In this document: positions 16,605 through 24,249 of the stretch, piece by piece
Position numbering within the stretch: position 1 is the stretch's first letter
Layout of the letters: the number at the start of each line of letters is the position of its first letter
Source of the DNA: Corynebacterium marinum DSM 44953
GTDB lineage: Bacteria > Actinomycetota > Actinomycetes > Mycobacteriales > Mycobacteriaceae
Direction of reading: 5' to 3'
DNA length: 64,000 nucleotides
Assembly (NCBI RefSeq): GCF_000835165.1
Contig: NZ_CP007790.1
Span: 2,542,001 to 2,606,000 of the forward strand
Notes under the pieces: model-generated
Database searches by the model: none
The model's input: the letters and a program-made list of their open reading frames with translations, nothing else
Told to the model about the DNA's origin: nothing
Position numbers and translations under genes: made by a program

Positions 16605-17251
16605 TATCGCCGGGCGGGCTGCGCTTCCGTGATCCGCCCGTCACGCATCTCCACCACCCGGTCGAAGGAGTCGAGCAACGAACGGTCGTGGGTGACCATG
16701 ACAGTCGCGGCGCCGGCGTCCCGGGTGACGCCGGCCAGCAGCCCCACGATCTCCCGCGCCAGAACCGTGTCGAGCGCCGACGTCGGCTCATCGGCCAGCA
16801 GGACCGCCGGCGAGCCCATGAGGGCGCGGGCGATGTTGACGCGCTGGCGCTGGCCGCCGGAGAGCTGCCCCATCCGGCGGTGGCCGAAACCGGCCAGCCC
16901 GACGCGGGCCAGCAGCTGATCGGCGTGCCCCGCCCTCCGGCGCAGGGCCCGGCCACGCAGCCCGCGGATGTGATCGGTGACCAGCAGCTGATCGCGCACG
17001 GTGAGGGCGCCGAGCAGGTTGGGCTGCTGGAAGACCAGGCCGGTTCCGCCTTCGGCCCGCACGCGGCCGGAGGTGGGCGTGAGCAGGCCGGCCGCCACGG
17101 AGAGCAGCGAGGACTTGCCCGAGCCCGATTCCCCGACGACGGCGGTCATCTCCCCCGCCCGGGCGGTGAAGGAGACGTCGTCCAGGGCGGTGACTGATGT
17201 GTCGCCGTCCGGGTAGGTGAGCGTGATGTTCTCCAGGGTCAGCGGCGTCAT
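16604..17251 (-). CDS. ABC transporter ATPase, LolD/HrtA type
   Basis: A 215-residue ATP-binding subunit of a MacB/HrtBA-type exporter. Walker A is GESGSGKSS, the signature LSGGQRQRV, Walker B VLLADEPTSALD, and the switch H is in VMVTHDRSLLD. The ATG overlaps the permease stop (ATGA) and has AGGAAAC upstream. The reading frame extends further upstream only as a shadow within the permease. With the adjacent permease, lipoprotein and two-component genes this resembles the corynebacterial heme-export arrangement (hrtBA beside chrSA), but no sequence proof of heme as substrate is visible. Confidence 0.9.
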   Translation of the reverse strand: MTPLTLENITLTYPDGDTSVTALDDVSFTARAGEMTAVVGESGSGKSSLLSVAAGLLTPTSGRVRAEGGTGLVFQQPNLLGALTVRDQLLVTDHIRGLRGRALRRRAGHADQLLARVGLAGFGHRRMGQLSGGQRQRVNIARALMGSPAVLLADEPTSALDTVLAREIVGLLAGVTRDAGAATVMVTHDRSLLDSFDRVVEMRDGRITEAQPARR

Positions 17252-18297
17252 GCGTTTCCTCCGAGTGCGTCGAGCGGGTCGATCCCGGCCACCCGGCGGG
17301 TGGCCAGCAGGGCGCCGACGAGGCCGAGCGCCCAGATTCCCAGGGCCGGGTAGAGCACCGTCGCGGTGCTGAGCAGGAAGGGCACGGCCTGCCCGGCCGC
17401 GGTCCCCAGTGCCCAGCCGGCCAGCGCTCCGGCGGAGACGCCCGCGGCGAGGACGAGCGCCGCCTGGCCCAGGGCGTCGGCGCCCAGGTACCGGGGCGAG
17501 GCGCCGAGCGCCCGCAGGATGGCCAGGTCGCGGGTGCGCTGGATCGTCCAGACGGTGAGGAAGGAGACCGTGACCAGGGCGGATATCACGTACAGGAAGC
17601 CCTGCATCGCCCGGAGCGAACCCTGCTCCGACTGGTGGGAGGCCAACCCGGTGAAGGCGCCGGAGACGGTCTCCGCACGCATCCCGGTGGCTGCCGACGC
17701 CGCCTCCCACCCCGCCCCGTCCAACCCGCCGTCGACGGCCAGCACCGTGCCCGAGACGTCGTCCGGCGCGTGCGACACCGCCCGCCAGGTCTGCGTGTCC
17801 ACCCAGACGACGGGGGAGTGGGAGTGGTACTCGTCGGCGGCCGTCCCCGCGACGGGAACCTCCCGGCCGCCGAGGAGGACGGCGTCGCCGGGGGTGTCCG
17901 CCAACGACTCGGACAGCACCACGCCGCCCGCGGGGACCGTGGCGCCGCCGGGGATCCGGTGGCCGGCGGGCAAGCCGACGACGGCGACCGCCGAGGTCTT
18001 CCCGGCCTCCAGCCGGGTCTGCGTGAAACCGACCGGGGTGACGGCGTCGACGCCGTCAACGCCCTCCCAGGCGTCCACGTCGGCGGGGGAGACCGTGGAT
18101 TCGGTGAAGGAGGGTTCCTGCGAGGCGAAGACGTAACGGTCGGGATCGAGTGCGCTGAGGGCGGACGTGTTCTGCGCCCCGAGTCCGCCCGTCAGGCCGG
18201 TGAGCATCACCAGCAGCAGGGTGAGCAGGCCGACGACCGCGCCGATGAGCGTGAATCTGCCCCGGGCGTGGGTGATCTCCCGGATTCCGAGGAACAT
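17248..18297 (-). CDS. ABC transporter permease, FtsX/HrtB type
   Basis: A 349-residue permease with the four-helix FtsX/MacB plan: TM1 near residues 15-38 (LIGAVVGLLTLLLVMLTGL), a large ~180-residue extracytoplasmic domain, then three C-terminal segments (FLYVISALVTVSFLTVW, LGQAALVLAAGVSAGALAGW, VLYPALGIWALGLVGALLA). It begins MFLGIREITHARGRF, typical of this group, and ends GIDPLDALGG. It partners the downstream ATPase. An 18-bp palindrome lies ~100 bases upstream of the start and may control it. Confidence 0.88.
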   Translation of the reverse strand: MFLGIREITHARGRFTLIGAVVGLLTLLLVMLTGLTGGLGAQNTSALSALDPDRYVFASQEPSFTESTVSPADVDAWEGVDGVDAVTPVGFTQTRLEAGKTSAVAVVGLPAGHRIPGGATVPAGGVVLSESLADTPGDAVLLGGREVPVAGTAADEYHSHSPVVWVDTQTWRAVSHAPDDVSGTVLAVDGGLDGAGWEAASAATGMRAETVSGAFTGLASHQSEQGSLRAMQGFLYVISALVTVSFLTVWTIQRTRDLAILRALGASPRYLGADALGQAALVLAAGVSAGALAGWALGTAAGQAVPFLLSTATVLYPALGIWALGLVGALLATRRVAGIDPLDALGGNA

Positions 18298-18397
18298 GAT
18301 GAGGGGGTGACCTTTCTGGTCTCAGGATGGGAATTTCTTCCCCTGATCCTGCCTTTCGTCAGGTCACACCCACATCGGTGGACGCGCTGAAAATCCA

Positions 18398-18415
18398 CTC
18401 AACCGATCGGTTGAG
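18398..18415. promoter_or_regulatory. 18-bp perfect palindrome, operator candidate
   Basis: CTCAACCGATCGGTTGAG lies in the ~210-base region between the divergent permease and lipoprotein genes. The ACCG-AT-CGGT core differs from the PaaR operators in spacing (N2 instead of N6), so another regulator, probably TetR-like, is expected. Confidence 0.6.
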
Positions 18416-18505
18416 CGGGCTGCGCCGTTTTCCCGCCCGCGGGCCCCGGACGGACTAGATTGAGTGATGTACGTCACCAGTACGGATGCGGGAAGGGAGG
18501 ACTCC

Positions 18506-19015
18506 GTGGACAACCGGCGACCCCGACATCTGATGACGCTGCTCGTCGCGGGAACGGCCCTCGCGCTCGGCGCCTGCACCGGCGCCGACGGGACGGGGGA
18601 GACGACGGTGACGGCGACCGCGACCATCACCCGGACGGTCACCGGCTCCCCGGCCGCACCGACCACGACGTCAATGGCCGAAGGGACGACCGAGGCCACC
18701 ACCGAGACCTCTACGGCGACTTCTGCGGCGACCACGGCGGACCCCGCCTCCGGGGACTGCGACCGCACGGCGTTCCTGGGGGAGTTCACCGACCCCGGGG
18801 TGCTGTTCTGCGACGGCTCCTGGGCGCGGGCGGGGCAGTGGCAGACCGATCACGTGCTGCTCTTCCGCTTCGAGGACGGCCAGTGGCGGACCCACCCCGC
18901 CGACGGGCGTTCCCCGGTCACGGAGTACCCCTGCTACGACGAGCAGACCCTGCGCTCCGCGGGAGCGCCCGAGGAACTCGTGGACCAGGTTCTGCTGTGC
19001 GGGGCCGCGGGGTAG
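18506..19015 (+). CDS. Secreted lipoprotein, unknown function
   Basis: A 169-residue predicted lipoprotein. GTG at 18506 is chosen because AAGGGAGGA precedes it; an ATG at 18464 would put 14 odd residues before the signal peptide. The signal sequence is VDNRRPRHLMTLLVAGTAL with lipobox LGAC. A ~50-residue Thr/Ala/Ser-rich linker follows, then a folded C-terminal part of ~75 residues with four cysteines (CDRTAFL, LFCDGSW, YPCYDEQ, LLCGAAG), likely two disulfides. It is divergent from the ABC exporter and 27 bases before the sensor kinase gene. A ligand-binding or accessory role for either is inference. Confidence 0.75.
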   Translation: MDNRRPRHLMTLLVAGTALALGACTGADGTGETTVTATATITRTVTGSPAAPTTTSMAEGTTEATTETSTATSAATTADPASGDCDRTAFLGEFTDPGVLFCDGSWARAGQWQTDHVLLFRFEDGQWRTHPADGRSPVTEYPCYDEQTLRSAGAPEELVDQVLLCGAAG

Positions 19016-19042
19016 GGGAGGACCGCGCTACCGTCGGAGAAC

Positions 19043-20245
19043 GTGAGCCATCTCAGCCGCCCCCGCACCCTGGACCCGTTGACGCGCATCCTCGTCTACC
19101 TGCGTGCCGGGCTGCACCTGACCTTCGCCCTCCTCCTGCTGCTGGGCCTGTTCCGCTACGCGGCGGCCGACCCGGCGCGCCTGGGCGATTCCCCGGCTCT
19201 TCCCCTGGTCGCGGCCCTGGCCGGGACCTACCTGGTGGGCACGGTCCGGTCCCCGGCCAGGTTCGCGCCGGCGTGGCTGGCGGTGGTCGTCGTGCTGTGG
19301 TGCGGGCTGGTGGCGGTGTCGGCGCACTTCGTGTGGGTGCTCTTCCCGCTCGCCCTGCTCGCCCTGCAGGTCCTGCCCCGGTGGGCCGGCCTGACGTCGG
19401 TGGCGGTGCTGTGGGCGATCGCGGCTTTCGTCCCCCTCCTCCTGCACCCCGAGGGCTGGAGCACGGGGTCGGCGCTGGGCCCGGCGATCGGCACGGTGGT
19501 CGCGGTGGCGATCTTCTTCGTCTACCGCACGCTGCATTCCGAGGCCGCCCGACACCGCCGGGTCGCCCAGCAGCTGCGGGCCACCCGCGCGGAACTGGCG
19601 GCCACCGAACACGAGGCCGGCCGGATGGAGGAGCGTGAACGCCTGTCCCGGGAGATCCACGACACCGTGGCGCAGGGCCTCAGCTCAATTCTGCTGGTCT
19701 CCCGGGCGGCGCAGGCCAGCCTGTCCCGGGGCGACGCGGCCACGGCCGGCGAGCAGCTGGGCACCATCGGTGAGGTCGCGGCGGAGAACCTGGCGGAGGC
19801 CCGCCGTTTCGTCCGCGACCTCGCGTCGCCCGCGCTGGGGGAGTCGGTCCCCGACGCGTTGCGCGGCGTGATCGACCGCGTGCGCGCCCGGCAGGGGGCG
19901 CTCGGCGAGCCGGTGGAGATCTCCCTGCAGCTGGCGGGGGACACCGGCCGCGCGCTGCCTGAGCCGGTGGCCCGGGTGATCGTGCGGGCGGCCCAGGAGG
20001 CGTTGACGAACGTGGTCCGGCACGCCCGCGCCGGGATGGCGGTGGTGACCTTCGCGGTGTGGGAGGACACGGTCACCCTGGACGTGGTCGACGACGGCGA
20101 GGGCTTTGACGGAGAATACGGGTACGGGCTGCGCGGCCTGGAGGCACGCGTGGCCGCCGTCCACGGGGATCTGGACGTCCTCACCGGGGACGGCACCACT
20201 GTGGTCGTCTCGATACCCCTGACCTCCGCGAAGGAACTGCCGTGA
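19043..20245 (+). CDS. Two-component sensor histidine kinase (NarL-type partner)
   Basis: A 400-residue membrane kinase. The N-terminal ~165 residues hold about five to six hydrophobic segments with no large external domain, so it may sense a ligand in or near the membrane. A HisKA_3 domain follows with ERERLSREIHDTVAQGL; His206 is the likely phosphorylated residue. The ATPase domain carries QEALTNVVRHARA and VVDDGEGFD, then YGLRGLEARV. GTG start. The stop overlaps the response regulator by 4 bases. Architecture and location beside an HrtBA-like exporter recall ChrS/HrrS heme sensors, but this is only a hypothesis. Confidence 0.88.
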   Translation: MSHLSRPRTLDPLTRILVYLRAGLHLTFALLLLLGLFRYAAADPARLGDSPALPLVAALAGTYLVGTVRSPARFAPAWLAVVVVLWCGLVAVSAHFVWVLFPLALLALQVLPRWAGLTSVAVLWAIAAFVPLLLHPEGWSTGSALGPAIGTVVAVAIFFVYRTLHSEAARHRRVAQQLRATRAELAATEHEAGRMEERERLSREIHDTVAQGLSSILLVSRAAQASLSRGDAATAGEQLGTIGEVAAENLAEARRFVRDLASPALGESVPDALRGVIDRVRARQGALGEPVEISLQLAGDTGRALPEPVARVIVRAAQEALTNVVRHARAGMAVVTFAVWEDTVTLDVVDDGEGFDGEYGYGLRGLEARVAAVHGDLDVLTGDGTTVVVSIPLTSAKELP

Positions 20246-20850
20246 TCCGTGTCATGCTCATCGACGACCACCCCGTCGTCCGCGCCGGCCTGCGCGCCAT
20301 CCTCAACGGCTTCGAGGACGTCGACGTCGTCGCCGAAGGCGCTGACGGCGCCGACGCCCTCGAGGCGACCAGGGCGGAGGTGGACGTCATCGTCTGCGAC
20401 ATCCAGATGCCCGGCATGGACGGCATCACCGCCACCCGCCGCCTCCGCGCGGCCGACGGTCCCCCCGTGCTCGTCCTCACCACCTACGACACGCAGGCGG
20501 ACATCGTCGCCGCAGTCGAGGCCGGCGCGCTCGGCTACCTGCTCAAGGACGCCCCCGAGCAGGCGCTTCACGACGCCGTCGTGGCCACCGCCGCCGGCCG
20601 CCGCACCCTCTCCCCGGAGGTCGCCGCGAGCCTGGCGGAACGGGTGAGCAGGCCCGCCGAGGCGCTCTCCCCCCGGGAGATCGAGATCCTGCGGGCCCTG
20701 GCGACCGGCGCAGGCAACCGGGAGCTGGCGAAGCGGCTGTTCATCTCCGAGGCCACGGTGAAGACGCACCTGGTGCACATCTACCAGAAACTCGGTGTGG
20801 AGAACCGCACCGCGGCCATCACCGCGGCCCGGGAGAGACGCCTGATCTAG
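20242..20850 (+). CDS. NarL/LuxR-family response regulator
   Basis: A 202-residue regulator. The receiver domain (residues 1-120) has the acidic pocket IDDH, phospho-acceptor Asp53 in VCDIQMPGMDG, the T of VLTTYD and K of YLLKDAPE. The C-terminal LuxR helix-turn-helix is LSPREIEILRALATGAGNRELAKRL, then ISEATVKTHLVHIYQKLGV. It overlaps the kinase gene (ATGA) and is its cognate partner. The gene ends 4 bases into the convergent cupin gene. Confidence 0.92.
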   Translation: MIRVMLIDDHPVVRAGLRAILNGFEDVDVVAEGADGADALEATRAEVDVIVCDIQMPGMDGITATRRLRAADGPPVLVLTTYDTQADIVAAVEAGALGYLLKDAPEQALHDAVVATAAGRRTLSPEVAASLAERVSRPAEALSPREIEILRALATGAGNRELAKRLFISEATVKTHLVHIYQKLGVENRTAAITAARERRLI

Positions 20851-21191
20851 TGCCCGTCGTGGGAGCCCTGCCCCGCCACGCTGGTGACCGTGGTCAACAG
20901 GAACACCGAGTCCTCGAGCGCGGTGACCGAGTGCCGCTGGTGGGTCAGCGTGACCAGCTCGCCCTCGCCGACGGTCTCCTCCTCCTGCCCCTTGACCGTC
21001 ACCCGGCCGGCGAACAGGAACAGCGAGGCCGCGGGCGGGGAGTTGTGCTCCTGGAGCATGACGCCCTCCCGCAGGGCGATGACGGTCTGCCGAAGCGGAC
21101 CGTCGTTGACCAGTATCTTCGCCGCGCGGCCGTTCTCGGCGTCGCGCGCCTTCTCGAGCAACTGGCGTGCCTTGTCATCGACGACGGACAT
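20847..21191 (-). CDS. Cupin-domain protein
   Basis: A 114-residue single-cupin protein. The beta-barrel motifs are recognisable: REGVMLQEHNSPPAASLFLFAGRVTV, then GEGELVTLTHQRHSVTALEDSVFLL. Usual metal ligands of cupin motif 1 (HxH) are replaced here by QEHN, while QRHSV supplies a later His, so metal binding is uncertain. ATG start. It is convergent to the response regulator gene (4-base overlap). No pathway can be assigned. Confidence 0.72.
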   Translation of the reverse strand: MSVVDDKARQLLEKARDAENGRAAKILVNDGPLRQTVIALREGVMLQEHNSPPAASLFLFAGRVTVKGQEEETVGEGELVTLTHQRHSVTALEDSVFLLTTVTSVAGQGSHDGH

Positions 21192-21272
21192 GTGGTTCTC
21201 CCTCTGTGGACAGTCGAGTCCAGGGTACCCGGAAAGGCGGTGACCCGGGTCATAGTCACCGGGGCCGTCGTG

Positions 21273-21857
21273 TCAGTTCCCCATGCTCCCCGCGGAGGCC
21301 GCGCCTGCGGCCATCATCACCAGGACCACGATGCTGCCCGCGCAGAAGACTCCCAGGGCGTAACGCCGCAGTTCGGGCCGCAACCGAACCGCGGCCCACC
21401 CGCCGAGCGTCGCACCGAGGGTGTTGAGGAGGAGATCATCCACGTCCGTGTACCCGCGGGCGAACACGAACTGGGCCACCTCGATCCCCAGGCTCAGTAC
21501 GGCTCCCGCGCAGGTCGCCCAGAGCACGCCGCGGCGGCGTCAGGCCGGGCGGGAGGGGTCCGGCCGGGTGAAGGTGCGCCAGAGCAGCACCGCCAGGAAG
21601 CCGACGGGCACGAACAGCGCCAGGTTCCCCAGGGTGTTGACCACCGGCCCGTACCAGACCGGCGCGTCCACGAAGCCGTTGAAGGGGACCAGGTCCACGC
21701 TGCGCCGGTTGTGCGCCTGCGCGTTCCACAGTCCGCCGACGGAGAAACTGCTCTTGAGCAGGGTCAGGGAAGCCACGGTCGCGGCCACCAGTCCCGCGGC
21801 CGCCAGGTAGACCACCCGGGGCCACAGGGAGCGCGGGATATCAGTCCTCGTTTTCAT
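21273..21857 (-). pseudogene. VanZ-family membrane protein split by in-frame stop
   Basis: Together the two halves form a complete VanZ-like protein of ~194 residues. The first half (21857-21540) starts MKTRTDIPRSLWP and reaches NTLGNLALFVPVGFLAVLLWRTFT. The second (21539-21273) continues RRRGVLWATCAGAVLSLGIEVAQF, then GYTDVDDLLLNTLGATLGGW. Both are in the same frame and are separated only by one TGA at 21540-21542, in the cytoplasmic linker between two membrane segments. A GTG codon at 21527 could restart translation. Options are a decaying gene, a two-piece protein, or a sequence error. Family function (teicoplanin resistance-like, phosphotransbutyrylase-like naming) is poorly defined. Confidence 0.78.
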
Positions 21858-22034
21858 CGGAGCCAGGGTACCTGCGCGTGATCAGAGCTCCCTGTCAGTC
21901 TCGGGGAAGGACTGTCCACTTCGGCCCCCCGCAAGATGCGGCTTCCTCCTCCCCGGGACACCTCGGAGGGCACGAAAAAACGCATGACCGATGCTGGCGC
22001 ACACCCACCATGGCGGACGCCAATTCAAATCCGT

Positions 22035-22688
22035 TCAGGCCCCGCAGTCCTCCCCGGTCGCGACCACATCCCCCGGCCCGCGGGTCAACCCCCAGTGGAT
22101 GAGGTGCGCGGCCCCGGGGTCACCGGGCAGGTCGTAGTGGCTGAACGTCCGCCCGCAGGTTGCCTCGACGTCGACGTTCGCCACGTCCGCTCCGCCGACG
22201 GCCTCGAGCATGGAGGTGCTGCTGGGGGTCGCGACGGCGTCCGAGGGCGTGTACAGGGTGGTGTAGACGACCCCGGGCGTGGTGTCCGGAACCCCGGAGA
22301 GCCAGGCGATGAACTCGGAGTCCTGGCGCTGCTCGAGGGTGGAGGCGCCGAGCATCCGCTGCGAGGAACCGGGGTCGGCGTCGAGCGCGGAGGCGGTCGC
22401 GTGCGTCAGGCCCGAGAGGGTGGTCCCGTCGGAGCCGTGGTGGAGGGTCCAGACGCAGAATCCGCGCTCACGCAGGAAACCGGCGGTGCCGGCGAAGCCC
22501 GTCGAGTCGCTGCCGGTGCCGTGCAGGTAGACCACCGGGTTCGGGTGGGCGGGGGAGGGGACGCAGGAGGCGTCGTTGAAGACCGGGTCGATCACTGACC
22601 CGGAGGACGCCGCGCCCGCGCCCGGCGCACCGGCCACGACGAGGACGACGGCGGCCAGGGTACTGAGGGCGCCGCGGAATCTGCTCAC
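22035..22688 (-). CDS. Secreted lipase/esterase relative lacking its nucleophile segment
   Basis: Resembles secreted actinobacterial triacylglycerol lipases (normally ~280-330 residues), with a signal peptide (RFRGALSTLAAVVLVVAGAPGAGA), the oxyanion region NPVVYLHGTGSDSTGFAG and the C-terminal part with YTPSDAVATPSSTSML (acid) and SHYDLPGDPGAAHLIHWGL (His). The central block with the GHSQGG nucleophile elbow, expected between GFCVWTLHHG and DGTTLSGLTH, is missing: the two flanks are joined directly. The product is about 60-80 residues short and cannot be a normal serine hydrolase. GTG at 22688 starts the signal peptide; 22721 is possible. No clear RBS. Confidence 0.72.
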   Translation of the reverse strand: MSRFRGALSTLAAVVLVVAGAPGAGAASSGSVIDPVFNDASCVPSPAHPNPVVYLHGTGSDSTGFAGTAGFLRERGFCVWTLHHGSDGTTLSGLTHATASALDADPGSSQRMLGASTLEQRQDSEFIAWLSGVPDTTPGVVYTTLYTPSDAVATPSSTSMLEAVGGADVANVDVEATCGRTFSHYDLPGDPGAAHLIHWGLTRGPGDVVATGEDCGA

Positions 22689-22733
22689 ACGTCGAATGTA
22701 GAACGTCGCGCGACGCTCCACAGGTGATCGGCG

Positions 22734-24245
22734 TCACTTTCCGGACAGGAACGGGGCGACCACCCCGCGGGAGACCCGGCAGTCGAGCACCCAGGTGCCC
22801 GTTCCCCCCGCCGTCAGCCACTCGGACGCCTCGTCGAGGTCCCGCCACGTGCGGACCACGGTGCCGCGGGCGCCGAACACGCCCAACAGGGAAGCGAAGT
22901 CCACCTCGGGGATGAGCATCGGCGTCTGCGTCACGCCCCGGGCCCCGTACTGGTGGACCTCGGCGCCGTACGCGGCGTCGTTGACCACCACGATCACGCA
23001 CCGCCCGCCGGTGGCGTGGACGCGGCGGATGACGGACTCGGCGTCGGCGAGGGCCATGAGCCCGCCGCCGTCGCCGGTGACCAGCACGGTCAGTCTCTCG
23101 CCGGCGGCTTCGACGACGCCGACCGCCGAGCCGAAACCCAGGCCGATCGATTCGAATGCGGTGCCCACGAGCACCAGGTGGTCCGGCCCCGGCACGTCGA
23201 GGTACATGCACGGCCACGCGATGAAGTGGCCGCCGTCGGTGACCACCACGCGCTCCTGCGGCAGCACCTCGTTGAGCCGGCCGAACAGGCCCCGCGGGTC
23301 CAACCGCCCGTCAGGGGCGAGCTCCTCGCCGGGTGCGTGGCCGGTGCGCAGCGGCGCACTCCGCTCCGCGACGCCCCGGCACGCCAACACCGGGAGCACG
23401 TCGGACGCATCGCCGCGCAGGAAGGCGTCCACCCGCGGGGAGGTGGGGGAGTGGCGGTCGATCTGGACGACGCACGCGTCCGGCCCGAAGGCCCGGCCGT
23501 GGTCGGCGGTGAAGGGGTTGAGCGAGGCCCCGACGACGAGCACCACGTCCGCGGCACGGATCTCCGCGGCGGCCTCCGGGAACGCGAAACCGCCGCAGAT
23601 CCCCAGGTCGCGCACTCCCCGGGCGCCGCGGAAGAAGCCCTTGGCGGGGGCGGTGGTGGCCACGTCCGCCCCCAGGGCCTCCGCGAGGGAGACGACCTCC
23701 GCCCGCGCGCCCACGGCACCGCGGCCGGCGAGGACGAGGGGACGGCGGGCGTCGGAAAGCAGGCGGGAGACCTCGGCCGGGTCGGCGGGCGGCTCCTCCG
23801 GGCCGGAAGGCAGGAACAGCACCACCGGCGCCGACTCCCGCAGGGCGGTCTCCAGGGCGCGGCGGGTCTCCCCGGCCGCGTCCGGGCCCGCGGTGAACAC
23901 CTGCACGCCGCTGGCCCCGGCCAGGGCCGCCTGGTCGACCGCGTCGTCCGCCCCCGCGACGAGGAGGAGGGGGGAGCGGTTGAGGGCGGCGTCGATGAGC
24001 GGGGTGAGCGCGTTGCTGAAACCCGGGCCGTAGGTGGTCGTCGCGACGGCCAGGCGACGCGTCGTCCGGTGGTGGGCGTCCGCGGCGGCGACGGCGGCGG
24101 CCTCGTGGCGGACCGGGATGATCTCCACGCCGCGCTCGGCGAGCGCGTGGATGAACCAGGCGTTGCCGTTGCCCATGAGGCCGAAGACGGTGCGGGTGTG
24201 CTCGGCGACAACGGCCGCTACACGTTCCGGCACCGTCTTTCCCAT
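22734..24245 (-). CDS. ThDP-dependent enzyme, acetolactate-synthase-like
   Basis: A 503-residue thiamine-diphosphate enzyme with the three-domain plan of the IlvB/benzoylformate decarboxylase family. The N-terminal PYR domain has the cofactor-activating Glu in PVRHEAAAVAAADAHHR. The middle domain follows (RPLVLAGRGAVGARAE). The C-terminal PP domain has the Mg-ThDP motif VTGDGGGLMALADAESVIRR ending at VVND. It is 4 bases downstream of leuS on the same strand. Nothing in the neighbourhood fixes the substrate. It is shorter than IlvB (~620) and lacks a small regulatory subunit nearby, so biosynthetic acetolactate synthase is unlikely. Confidence 0.8.
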   Translation of the reverse strand: MGKTVPERVAAVVAEHTRTVFGLMGNGNAWFIHALAERGVEIIPVRHEAAAVAAADAHHRTTRRLAVATTTYGPGFSNALTPLIDAALNRSPLLLVAGADDAVDQAALAGASGVQVFTAGPDAAGETRRALETALRESAPVVLFLPSGPEEPPADPAEVSRLLSDARRPLVLAGRGAVGARAEVVSLAEALGADVATTAPAKGFFRGARGVRDLGICGGFAFPEAAAEIRAADVVLVVGASLNPFTADHGRAFGPDACVVQIDRHSPTSPRVDAFLRGDASDVLPVLACRGVAERSAPLRTGHAPGEELAPDGRLDPRGLFGRLNEVLPQERVVVTDGGHFIAWPCMYLDVPGPDHLVLVGTAFESIGLGFGSAVGVVEAAGERLTVLVTGDGGGLMALADAESVIRRVHATGGRCVIVVVNDAAYGAEVHQYGARGVTQTPMLIPEVDFASLLGVFGARGTVVRTWRDLDEASEWLTAGGTGTWVLDCRVSRGVVAPFLSGK

Positions 24246-24249
24246 GGCT

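Noticed and set aside
18398..18415. Fifth PaaR operator
   Set aside because: The ACCG/CGGT arms are 2 bases apart instead of 6 and the flanks differ, so PaaR is unlikely to bind.
21858..22034. Gene or hairpin in the gap between the VanZ-like and lipase-like genes
   Set aside because: No frame with a plausible start, no family motif and no strong inverted repeat was found in these 177 bases.
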